From contig BSYQ01000001.1 of assembly GCA_030272585.1 (NCBI GenBank), forward strand, positions 3,658,001 to 3,722,000: a stretch of DNA of 64,000 nucleotides, in the 5' to 3' direction. The notes below the pieces were generated by a model. The model did no database searches and was not told the DNA's origin. It saw nothing but the letters and a program-made list of their open reading frames with translations. Shown here in pieces: positions 1 to 9,953 of this stretch. A program made the translations under genes and the position numbers. Source of the stretch: Bryopsis sp. KO-2023 (Eukaryota > Chlorophyta > Ulvophyceae > Bryopsidales > Bryopsidaceae). Positions within the stretch are counted from its first letter, which is position 1. Every line of letters starts with the position of its first letter.

Positions 1-1106
1 GCTTTTTTTACTTTTTTTGCAATACTATTCTATAAAGTCTTAAAAAAACAGTTTTTGGACGTATGCCCAAAATATTCCATCTGGAAAATCTCCTCAAGAG
101 CCCCACCGCATTTTGGGGGGTCAAAATGAGGCGTGCCTCGCTACATCCGCTCGAAAATCACGTAAATTTGCTACATATTTGCGACGATAGTCGCGATTCC
201 CTCGCACGAATCGTGGGCTGCGGTGGAGATGCTCTTACTGTTGCTAATTCATCAGAACAATGTCCTCACAAACGATAGTGATAGCCACCACCAGCAGCGC
301 AACCCACTTCTGCCGGGCTGTATTTCTAAGTGTGATGTGGTACAACATGCAGCGCGTCACACTGCGAAACAGGGAGTTCTGATGCACCAAACCAAACCAA
401 ACCAAAAATTACATACGCAGAAGCCTACTAGTTCTGATGCAATCCTGTGCGCAGGTGTTATCGATCACCTTTGAAGGGTATCCGGCGATTCGACTTTATT
501 TCCGATATTTTTTTCTGGCCACAATGGCGATTTCAGCGATTTCTCGTGTTTTTCGACGGCCACTGAGTGGCATATTGGCTTCACCAATTGTCTGAAATAG
601 TGGCGTATTGCACGTTTTTTTGTTCAATATATTCCGCCACATTTGGCCCAATTTTGTTTTTTTCCGCCACATTGGCGGCTAAACGCCACTAAAAAAAACC
701 CTGGTCCAATCACACACGCTTTGAACGCGCGCGCGCGCTTGATTCGTGCCAAACAGTGGTCGAAGTTCGTCCCTTCACAGAAATACTTGGCATGCATTTC
801 TCAAAGGGGTGGATCGCTTGTGTGTTAGTTCACAAAAATCCGTCAAATCCTGAAACCGTCACACCAGCCAGAAGCTGAGATAGGAGCAAGGAAAATGGTG
901 TGCGCACGGACGCCACATCCGCAGTGGTCTCAGGCGTCATGTCGCATGATTTCGGAATTGACCAGCTTCATGAAGTGATATGCCTGAGCCATTCAGACTT
1001 CTGTTTAAAGTACTAAATCCATTGCCACTCCCCAAAGCACGCGCTGCACACTGTTGGGCACCTCATCGAACTGTCGTCAACGACTCGCACAGCCGACGAG
1101 AACAGG
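1..1106. other. Upstream intergenic region, no gene seen
   Basis: Short open frames here have no start context, splice logic or family resemblance. There are homopolymer runs and a GGCGTTT/CGCCACT-rich patch around 480-700 that looks like an old, decayed repeat. The last bases include the probable 5' UTR of the secreted-protein gene starting at 1107. Confidence 0.5.
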
Positions 1107-2835
1107 ATGAAGACCCTCTTGGGACTGGTGTTGATAGCTGTTACCGCCACCACAGCTCTGGGTGCACCAGAAGACAACGGTATTGACCGCGACGTTTTGT
1201 GAGTTCTTTCAGCTTCAAGACGAGGAAAGCGAATATATCACGTTTCTTTTCTTTCGTGGTTCAGGGGATGCAGACGTCTGCGCGTTCACGGTTGGTAGAT
1301 GGTTTTATTGAAGCTGGTATTGGTTTGGGGGGGGTCGGCTCGTGGCGGGGCGGGGCGGGGCGTGACGCGGGACAGCAAGAGATACAAATTTGGATTGAAT
1401 GATTCAGTGCTGTACCGTGAGGCGGAAGTTCTCACCAACGCTCCGATTGGCCCCTCATTCAATACCCCCCCCCCCTTTTCCCCCCGAAAAAAGGATCGAT
1501 TTTGAGAGCATTCACGTTATATTGTGATACCGCCGTATCTGAATGCCAGATTTGACATGTCGTGATGCAACACCATTTCAGCACAACTCCTCTTCATGCA
1601 TTTCTTCCAGCGAGGCTCTTTCCAAGAACCATCCATCCCAGCAAAGTGTAAGTCTGAAAAAGTCTGACATGTGAAAGTGAAGCCTTTTTCTTATGACATG
1701 CAGATGGACATGTCCACCCCCAGCAGCATTTTCAACTTCGACAAAAAATTCAAGAGAGCATTGAAGCATGTGGTCAAGGAGAGCTACAGCGACATTTCCA
1801 AATGCTGGTCTCCGAAGTACGTTCGAAACCCCTGCCATTCCTGTTGCGATTCTGTAACATCAAATGTGTCGTTTTGAAACAAAATGGATGTTGGAGTTGT
1901 GGATGATTTCTGTCTGTGGTGTTGCTGTCAGTGTGATCGCCACCAGCTGCCATTCATCCTTCAGTTCTACTAAAGGTTCAGTGCAGGCATGTAACATTCA
2001 TACGGTCTTCCGCTGTTCCATGTCAGCCAAGGGGGGCGAGTGCTCCAAGCTGAATGCCACCTCCCTCATCGGGCAAGAAATCCCTGCTGAGGTAATCATC
2101 ATCACATGGGGCCTTGTGAAAATTTGAAAAATAAACAAATAACATTAATGGGTTACTAGTCCTTCGATACGATGTTTTATTTAGCTACCATTTTTGGGGG
2201 GGGGTTCTGTGAGTACAATCAAAAAAGGAATGAACTGGAAGGTTGGAATTTTCCAAGCTTTGGGTGAGAGCATTGAGGCTTCTGTTCAAAACAAACGGAA
2301 CCACATGGTTTTTTTTTCTTAAAAAAAAAAACCACGTGGGATCCCTTCCTCACCTGGGGGATGGATCTGCTCTGGTTAATTGCTTTCCAGGTTATGATAC
2401 TGAAAACCTCACCGAAAGCCCATCGACTCGTGCTGATGTAGGCTTTTTCCACAGTCAAAACTCAAGAGCAGTTATAGACCCATGCAGAATCTTTTGATCG
2501 AACTGTTCCGTTCATGACTTAAGTTAATCAGTCAAGCAATTGATTTAAAACGAGCCCAATCAATCACCAATCACCTGCACGGTGTACAGGCCACACAGGG
2601 ACCTTGAATCTTGGTGCGAAAAAATACGTTAGGAAAAACAAAACAAAGGGAAAATGGTGGTGGTTGCGATTTTGAGATACTGTGTTTTCTGCAGCCTGTG
2701 AATGCTGTCGTGGATCATGCTAGCATTGCCAGTCAATTCCACCACCATCCTTCCGAAACCTTGGAGAAAGTTTTCGACGTCGATGATGCCCTCAGCGAAA
2801 AAGAAGGCGACATGGTGGTCGGAATCATTCAGTGA
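1107..2835 (+). CDS. Small secreted cysteine-containing protein, 5 exons, unknown family
   Basis: Spliced model: exons 1107-1198, 1611-1647, 1704-1816, 1932-2091, 2695-2835. All introns are GT-AG and the phases match throughout (2, 0, 2, 0), giving about 180 residues. The first 19 residues (MKTLLGLVLIAVTATTALG) form a clear signal peptide with cleavage before APED. The mature part is polar with five cysteines, four of them in exon 4, and ends in an acidic tail (DVDDALSEKEGD) before the stop. An alternative acceptor for exon 2 at 1582 breaks the phase and was not used. I do not recognise the family. The product is probably secreted or lumenal. The signal peptide and the consistent phases make a real gene likely, but the function is unknown. 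Confidence 0.6.
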
Positions 2836-3655
2836 AAGAACCATGGGTACACATATGTCCCTTTTTTGTTTTAGCTTTTGATTGTGTTTTAGTTTTTCTT
2901 GTTCGAGTGGGCATTGGATACGAATAGTCCAGGGGTTTTCACGATTGTTTTTCTGTACCAAAATTTTCTCTTCATTGTGGTTGTTTTCGACCCTTTCATG
3001 TGCTGGATAGCCACGGGCATTAGGACCAAATCCTTCAAGAAGCAATCTAGACGTGGTGGCATTGAAAATCTTTCTATCTGTGTATGATCAGCTTGTAATC
3101 TGTTTACATCAGATTGTTTGACGAAAAAGAAAAAGAAAAAAAGAGAAGAAACAGCAACACAACTTGTGATCAAATGTTGAATCAGCCTACTCGTTGTCAG
3201 TGTATTTTTTTTGCGGCCCATTGTGGCCCCCCAAAAAAATCAGAATGGCAAATTTTGGGGCCACGAAAGGGCCACAACTAGATGAAATGACCAAATTCAG
3301 GGCCACTTTGGGGCCAGTGAAATTGAAAAAAAAAATACACTGCTTGTTGTGAAGAAGAAAAACTTGTGATCGGCCTGAAAGTTAAGGCCACAGACAACCT
3401 TCGTGGGGACAGGAGGTTCCAACACCTCATCGAATTGATTAAAAAATCAGTTTTTTTATTGCAAAACGAACAAACAGCAATTTACCTTGTGGAGGAGAAT
3501 GGTGCAACTGACCACACTACAGGTCGGGCTACTGTTTTCCGTAGTCTGACGGCTTGATCAGCAGACAAAAACACCACCAACATCAGAGAAGACAAGATCA
3601 ACCCCACCCCACCCCACCCAAACGAACCAATACGTGCACGAAATACCGTCCCAAC
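2836..3655. other. Intergenic region containing a MITE
   Basis: No coding exon recognised. The stretch holds A/T runs, the hAT-like MITE at 3198-3342, and the presumed 5' UTR of the flavoprotein gene, which includes a CCCCA repeat run at 3600-3620. Confidence 0.5.
3198..3342. mobile_element. hAT-like MITE, 145 bp, with 8-bp target duplication
   Basis: The terminal inverted repeats are CAGTGTATTTTTTTT at the left and its complement AAAAAAAATACACTG at the right. The flanking 8 bp are CTCGTTGT on the left and CTTGTTGT on the right, matching at 7 of 8 positions. An 8-bp duplication and a CAG...CTG terminus are typical of hAT-superfamily elements. The interior is non-coding and contains several GGGGCCAC motifs. 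It must depend on a transposase from elsewhere. Confidence 0.7.
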
Positions 3656-6600
3656 ATGCATTCTTTCACGAGCTTCAATGCGGGCATCCCGGTCTGCTCT
3701 ACGCCAACCAGACGCCACTCGTCCAGGAGGGGCCTGCGCGTCTTCGCAGTGGCAACTCCACCGTCTTCCTCCACTAACCATACAGCCCCTAAGACCCCCA
3801 AAGCTCCAAAAGTCGTGGTGGTTGGCGGAGGATGGGCAGGTGTGAAAAAAAAACAACGAATGAAAAAGAGGTTGCCCTTTTGCTCATCAGTTTCTCATAT
3901 CCACACGTGTCAGATCTGCTCCATGCACTCAAGCAGCAGAAGGATAAGGGAGGAGGGGGGGGAATTTTCGGCTCAAATTTTAGCTTAACCCATCATGGAA
4001 AGATACAGTTAACATGGAGTAGATCCACCTCCGTCACCATATGATGGGTTCACCATCTGCATACTCACATAGAGTCCCAAGAAAAGCGTCTTTAAATTTG
4101 CCGTGGTAGGTTTCGGTGCGGCCAAGCATCTTTCTCAGCAGGGCTACGACATGACCCTTTTGGATGCTGCCCCCAATCCTGGTGGTTTGTCGACTGGATT
4201 TCGAACGAAAAAAGGAAATGCAGTGGAAGCGGGCATGAAGGGCTTTTGGTACCAGGTGATTGCTGATTGGGCTTAAGCTGCAAACCTGGGTTTTCCCAGC
4301 TGAACTTAGATCGCGCCCAGGCTTCCTTGCATAGTTTTGAGGAAGGGCATGCTAAAGTATTAATCTTAAAGTGTGCACCTGGCCAAAAAAAAAACACAAT
4401 TCTTTAACCTTATGGTTATAGAGGTGGAACCTCTCGTTTGAGGCGTGTGTAATCAGGGACCCTGCAATATGTGCAGTTTTTCTCGTCTGACATATATGGC
4501 CGCTCTGAAACTACCCAGCTAATGCTTGAATTATTGGCACTGCTTCACAGAGATTGTGGTGCTCAGTCTTTGGAGCTGGCCAGGCTTTTCCAGGGGTTTA
4601 TTGCCAACTTTTTTTTGTTTTGTTTTGTCAGTATCACAACATTTTCGCTTTGGTGGAAGAATTGGGGATCGAGTGGCCGTTCACCGAATTCACTCGAAGT
4701 GGCTTTTGGTGTCCAGAGGGGCTCACCACCGAGGGGCCAGTGTTTTCTGAGTTGCCCAGATTCCCTGCTCTTTTGGGGCAGTTCATTCACACCACCGCCC
4801 TGTTCAGGTTTGTATCGTTCTTCGGCAGCATTATTTGACGTTTTTGCCACAGTTGTATGTTGTTTATGTCTTCCGATCAAAAAAAGAGCTGCAGGGGTTT
4901 CAATAGATTTTCGTTTCCTCCGTATATCAAGAAATTGAACGAAGCGTTTTTTGAGAAATTCACCTGGACGTATATGTAAATGCTGAGCCACCTACCTCCT
5001 GCAGGTGGTTTTCATTCATAAAATGTTGTTTTTTGTCTTATTTTTGTTCAGGAGAGTTTCCCTCCCCGATCAGTTGACCATGTTCAACATGCTGTACCCG
5101 GTGATCGACTTCGACAGTTCGCAGGAGACCTACAAGCAATACGACCAGATGACGGCCAGGGAGCTTTTCAAACAGTGGGGAATCTCGGAATCCCTGTACA
5201 GAGATTTCCTCAAACCGCTGTTGCTGGTGGGGCTTTTCGCACCCCCTGAGGAAATCTCTGCCGCTGCAATGATCGGAACCATGTACTTCTATGGTGAGTG
5301 GGGGGTGTTCCTGTTGAAAAACCTCTCGGTCGAATTTTGATCGATTGCCACTGAGATGAGCATATTTTCTATCCATATTTTGACTTCTTCTTTTACCCCT
5401 GAAATTGTCTGTCCGTCCCCAGCCCCCCCCAAAAAAATGATATGCTTCTGTTATCTGTTTCGTCGCGATGTTCTGTTGTGAATGATGCTTCCAGACATGC
5501 ATTTCTTTTCGTCTCATTTTTTTGGTTGTGTCCGATGGATACCTTGCAGCTCTGGCGCATCAGAATGATTTCGACATCTGCTGGTGCAAGGGATCCGTGG
5601 CCGAGAAGCTCTTCAACCCGCTGGTCAATGCGATCAGTGATGCTGGAGGCGACGTCAGGGGCAATCAAATCATGACAGACATCGAATTGAATGAGCAAGG
5701 AGACATCTGTGCAGTGTTGACTAGAGATCCCAAAACAGGGGAGTCCAGCCGCTACGAGGTCAGTTCTTCTTGAGCAAGTCCTCACCATCTGGACAAAATG
5801 AAACGTGCATCGCTCGCATGTTGCTGGTTTTTCTGTGGGATTTTTTGAGTCTAAAAAAGGAATGTCATGTTTTGTGCTGCTGGTAGGCGGATGCAGTTGT
5901 GTTCGCCATCAGCATCAAGGGTATGCAGAAACTGGTGGCCGCGTGTCCATCGCTCGCCAAGCTTCCCGAATTCAGAAGAGTCAGCAACTTGAAGGGCATC
6001 GATGTGATCGCCACCAGGCTGTGGTTTGACAAGTTGGTGCCGACGAAATTCCCTTCTAACGTCCTCTCTGGCTTCGAGGATGATGTGGGCGGCACTTTCT
6101 TCAACTTGAATGTCTTGCAGGTGATTCTCCCCCCCCCCCCTCCAAAAAAAAACCCTTAGACAACCCACCCAATCAGCGAGGAAATACTGCACATACGTGT
6201 GTGTACCAAAAAAGATGCCGCGCCAAAATCTTCCTTAGGTTGATTTCCTGAGCAATTGGTGATGTGGACTGACACCCTGCCCGCATGTCGAATGCAGGAT
6301 GAGTACAAGGGGTCGGAAGGCTCCGTGATTGCTGCGGATTTCTACCATTCCAACACGCTGATGCCTCGATCGGACGAAGACATCGTTGAGTTCACCAGGC
6401 AATGTCTGGCCACCTGCGAGCCTGGCTTCGAGGATGCCAAAGTGATCGACAGTGCTGTGCTGAAGTTCTCCGGGGCCGTCACTCATTTCAGCCCTGGGTC
6501 GTATGCATCTCGCCCGACGCAAGAAACCAGCATCCCTAGTTTGATCTTGGCAGGGGATTGGGTGAAGGGAGTCCCTCATGGAGCCAACGGCTTGTCGCAG

Positions 6601-7073
6601 GTGAGAAATGCACGTAATTCTTTTTCACACTCCACGTCACATGCCGAAAAAGCGGAAAAGATCGCCTGAGAATAAAATTGCATGGTTCGGGTAAAGAGTA
6701 TAACATCTAACAGTCGTGAAGCTATCTTAAAACCTCCCACCTCCACCGCCAACTGGAGATTAATCCGGTCCTAAAATTAGCATTAAAATAAACAAAATAA
6801 ATGTAAATGTAAATAATTTCGGGGTGTGCCCATGATTGATGCTGAACTGACTTCTCGAATTCTTGGCATTTTTTTTTTTCAATCAAGGAACGGGCTTACG
6901 TGACTGGTTTGCTCGCTGCGAATATGGTGGTGGATAAATTGGGTAAGGGTGAACATGCCAAAGTATTGGACGTGGAAGCTGACGAGCCCCACATCGCCGC
7001 ATTGAAGGATTTGAACAAGAACGTGAAGAAACAAATGGACATGTTGGGTCTGACTGGCAACCTGATCAAGTGA
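3656..7073 (+). CDS. Plastid FAD-dependent desaturase/amine-oxidase-like protein (zeta-carotene/phytoene desaturase superfamily)
   Basis: Exons 3656-3839, 4110-4255, 4632-4807, 5052-5293, 5550-5758, 5887-6120, 6298-6600, 6888-7073. All junctions are GT-AG and in phase; the product is 559 residues. Residues 1-50 are rich in Ser/Thr/Arg and resemble a chloroplast transit peptide. Residues 53-62 (VVVVGGGWAG) are the Rossmann dinucleotide-binding motif for FAD, followed by the GG-L-S segment. The C-terminal FAD contact is LAGDW near residue 480, followed by GANGLSQERA. This layout is that of flavin amine oxidases and carotenoid desaturases. It is not an orthodox PDS, ZDS or CRTISO. It most resembles the plant/cyanobacterial desaturase-like oxidoreductases of unknown substrate. 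The substrate is therefore inferred only as a hydrophobic polyene or amine. No damage is seen. Confidence 0.85.
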
Positions 7074-8122
7074 ACCAACCCTCTTTTTTCTTTCCATTCC
7101 TTTGACTTTCTTTTGGTTTTTTTTTTTTTTTTGCACATTTGATGGGAGTGTGCGCGTATGCTTGCGTTTATGGGGGTGGGGGTGAAGTTGACGTAAGCAA
7201 AAAAAAGTTTGCCAGTTTTCTGAGAGGGATTGATTTGACCGATTTGTACAGGGGATTCTTTATTCTTTAAATCTGGGCTCGAGCAGCCCTTTTCTTTTGC
7301 CAAAATGTTGATTGGACGTTTCTGCTCTCAACTCTCAGCCAGACAGCAGCACAATAGAATAGAAAAACACTATCTGTCCTCCACATTGATGCACCGTGTC
7401 GTTTCATTATTTGCTTTCCGTGCTCCTTAACTAAAGGTGGCTGACTGAAAAACAAATAAAACTTTTTGGGTTGCTGAGACTGACCAGAAAACCCAATGAA
7501 CGAACCGAGACTGTGATCGGTCCATAGGGTGGATAAAATGTAAGCTTGACCCCCCTACCGATGTGAATCCTGCGCACATGCATCTTCAAAATTTACAATT
7601 TCCAGCAGATGTTTATTTTCCACTTACAATGGGAGAGTATATGATATGAAAAGTCTTACTACTCCATGATTCAACTATAGAATCACTGGAACGATCTTGC
7701 CATTGTGCCACTCATTGAGAGAGAGAGAGAGAGAGATGCAAATTCACCGACCCAATAGCCCCTATCGACCGACCTACATTTCTTGTGCATTTCTACGTTA
7801 TGCAACAGTGTGTGTATGGCAGTTTTCATCAATCCGGATTGGTATCTTGCATCGTGGTGTTTGTAAGAAATTCTCCTTGTACAAGGAGAAAGCTCATACT
7901 CAAGAGTGTAGCCAACACAACTCCACAATAGCATCTCATCACCATCATTCCATCAACTGCGTACAGAGCATCGCAAGAAACAAATGCGTTCCAGAAACAG
8001 TGATTCTGTCATGTACGACAGTGTCGTACGATTCGTGCACCTAATCGTTCCACACTTCTCGTCTTTCTCACACGCAAACAAATTCTCTTGGCGAACTTTT
8101 GCAAAAATTTCACGGAGCACAA
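7074..8122. other. 3' flank of flavoprotein gene and intergenic repeats
   Basis: The 3' UTR of the flavoprotein gene is pyrimidine-rich with poly-T near 7120. A diverged dispersed repeat occupies roughly 7385-7715, followed by a (GA)n microsatellite at about 7718-7735. The remainder probably holds the promoter of the coiled-coil gene. No exon was recognised. Confidence 0.5.
7385..7715 (+). repeat. Dispersed repeat A, copy 1
   Basis: Aligns by eye, with many substitutions and small indels, to 12240-12615 in the same orientation. The core around 7475-7560 (ACTGACCAGAA, TAGGGTGGAT, ATGTGAATCCTGCGCACATG) also matches the reverse complement of 58175-58285. No coding capacity was seen. Confidence 0.7.
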
Positions 8123-8290
8123 CACAAGCGAGCGAAGCAACGGCGAACACGGCGAACATCAGCGAGGCGAACATCAGCGAAGGCGAACACCAGCGAAGGC
8201 GAACATCCGAACACCAGCGAGGCGAACATCCGAACACCAGCGAGGCGAACATCCGAACACCAGCGAGGCGAACACCAGCGAGGCGAATAC
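8123..8290 (+). repeat. Minisatellite of GAGGCGAACATCCGAACACC units
   Basis: Tandem imperfect units alternate between about 15 bp (GAGGCGAACATCAGC) and about 23 bp (GAGGCGAACATCCGAACACCAGC). The array ends just before the first ATG of the coiled-coil gene, so it probably lies in its 5' UTR or promoter. It is open in the same frame but has no ATG. Translation from a non-ATG codon would give a repeated GEHPNTSEAN-like peptide. Confidence 0.75.
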
Positions 8291-8291
8291 A

Positions 8292-9953
8292 ATGATAACA
8301 ACACTGATACTTCCGGCGAAAAAAATGGCGACTTCTGCACTTACGAACTTGGCGAAGAACACTTTGACGTATTTTTTACCAGATGTTATGACTTCCACGA
8401 AGAATATTCAGGCGGTGAGAGGCGAAGGCGTTGAGCGGACCATAATCTTGGCGAATGGCGGCGACAGCATGCTTCCCTCCTTTTTTTTTCTTCCATTGGT
8501 CGGGCTGGTATTTCTGTTGGCTTGGTGGTTGTACTTGACTGCGACGGCCTTGGGCGAGGTGGAGCGTGAAAGAAAGGAAGAAAAAAGAAAGAGAAGAGTT
8601 CAAATGAAGGCAGCAACAACTTGCTTGCATCGGAAGACGGTGAGAATTTCAAAAGAGGTGGAGGAGAGGGAAAAAGTGGTGGCGGAGCTGAAAAAAGAGG
8701 AAAAAAATACCATGAAAGAAAAAAAGGAATTGGGTGTTGTGAAGGCAGAGTTGGTGGAAACCAGGAGGAAGCTCAGGTCGGCAAGGGCAGACTTGGAGGA
8801 TTTAAAAAAAGAATTGGAAACAAAAAAAGAGGAACTTGCCTTCGAGAAGGTGGGTCGTGAGGAAGCTGAAAAAAAACTGGCTGCTGTGGAAGATGTGGTG
8901 GTGGAGGACGAAGAGGATGCGGAGGAAGTGGAAAAAAAACTGGCTGTGGTGGAGGATATTTTGATGGAAGAGGATGCAGAGGAAGTGGAAGAAAACTTGG
9001 CTGCTGTGGAGGATGTTTTGGTGGAGGAAGAAGATGCAGAGGAAGTGGAAAAACTGGCTGCTGTGGAAGATGTGGTGGTGGCGGACATTACCGAGAACAG
9101 GGAGAGCAGGGATGGAGAAGTGAAGGATATCCAGGAGGAGGTCAGGGAGATGAAGAGAAGGCAGGAGGAAAGGTTCATGGCCAAAGAAAAAGCAGACAAC
9201 GAGAGGAGGACGGCTTTGGAGGAATATCTCAGCAGCATCAGGAAGAAAGCGGGCGAGGAGAGGAGCAGTCACAGGGAAAATGTGGACACTCCAGTGAAGG
9301 TGAAGACTTGGGAGGAGATCATGAGGGAGGTCAAGGAAAAGAAGGAACTGGTTGGGACATTGGGGGTGCAAGAAAGGATGGTGGCCAGCGAAAATGAAGA
9401 CATTACTGAGAACAGGGAGAACAGGGATGGAAAAGTGAAGGATATCCGGGAGGAGGTCAGGGAGATGAAGAAAAGGCAGGAGGAAAGGTTCATGGCCAAA
9501 GAAAATGTGGACAACGAGAGGAGGACGGCTCTGGAGGAGTACCTCAGCAGCATCAGAAAGAAAGCGGGCGGGACGAGCGGGGTGGGCGAGGACAGGAGCA
9601 GTCACAGGGAAAACTTTGGCACTCCATTCAAGGTGAGGACATGGGAGGAGATCATGAGGGACGTGAAGGAAAAGAAGGAAAAGAAGGAAATGGGCGGGAC
9701 AGACTTGAGGGAGCAAGAAAGGATGGAAGCCAGCAAAAATGAAGACATTACCGAAAACAGGGAGAACAGGGACGGAAAAGTGAAGGACATCCAGCAGGAG
9801 GTCAGGGAGATGAAGAGAAGGCAGGAGGAAAGGTGGATGGCCAAAGAAAAAGCAGACATGGAGAGGACGACAGCTTTGGAGGAATACCTCAGCAGCATCA
9901 GAAAGAAAGCGGGCGGGACGAGCAAGATGATGGAGGAGACGAGGGAGGTGTGA
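8292..9953 (+). CDS. Single-pass membrane protein with long repetitive coiled coil, unknown family
   Basis: Intronless 553-residue frame from the first ATG; the frame stays open upstream through the minisatellite to a TTG at 8088. Residues about 61-86 (LPSFFFLPLVGLVFLLAWWLYLTATA) are one strongly hydrophobic membrane span. Everything after is Lys/Glu-rich heptad-like coiled coil. Residues about 196-265 hold four acidic units of the form LAAVEDVVVEDEEDAEEVEK. Residues about 266-553 hold three long repeats of about 105-115 residues, each beginning ITENRE.RDG and containing EVREMKRRQEER, ALEEYLSSIRKKAG and TWEEIM. The last repeat is shortened. The topology suggests a short N-terminal domain, an anchor and a long coiled-coil rod, as in tethers or scaffold proteins; this is inference. 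No homologue recognised. Confidence 0.7.
   Translation: MITTLILPAKKMATSALTNLAKNTLTYFLPDVMTSTKNIQAVRGEGVERTIILANGGDSMLPSFFFLPLVGLVFLLAWWLYLTATALGEVERERKEEKRKRRVQMKAATTCLHRKTVRISKEVEEREKVVAELKKEEKNTMKEKKELGVVKAELVETRRKLRSARADLEDLKKELETKKEELAFEKVGREEAEKKLAAVEDVVVEDEEDAEEVEKKLAVVEDILMEEDAEEVEENLAAVEDVLVEEEDAEEVEKLAAVEDVVVADITENRESRDGEVKDIQEEVREMKRRQEERFMAKEKADNERRTALEEYLSSIRKKAGEERSSHRENVDTPVKVKTWEEIMREVKEKKELVGTLGVQERMVASENEDITENRENRDGKVKDIREEVREMKKRQEERFMAKENVDNERRTALEEYLSSIRKKAGGTSGVGEDRSSHRENFGTPFKVRTWEEIMRDVKEKKEKKEMGGTDLREQERMEASKNEDITENRENRDGKVKDIQQEVREMKRRQEERWMAKEKADMERTTALEEYLSSIRKKAGGTSKMMEETREV
9087..9950 (+). repeat. Intragenic tandem repeat, three units of about 315-345 bp
   Basis: Units begin at about 9087, 9402 and 9747, each at ATTACYGARAACAGGGAG, and are conserved at DNA level. 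This implies recent duplication inside the coiled-coil gene. The third unit lacks the TWEEIM part. Confidence 0.8.
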
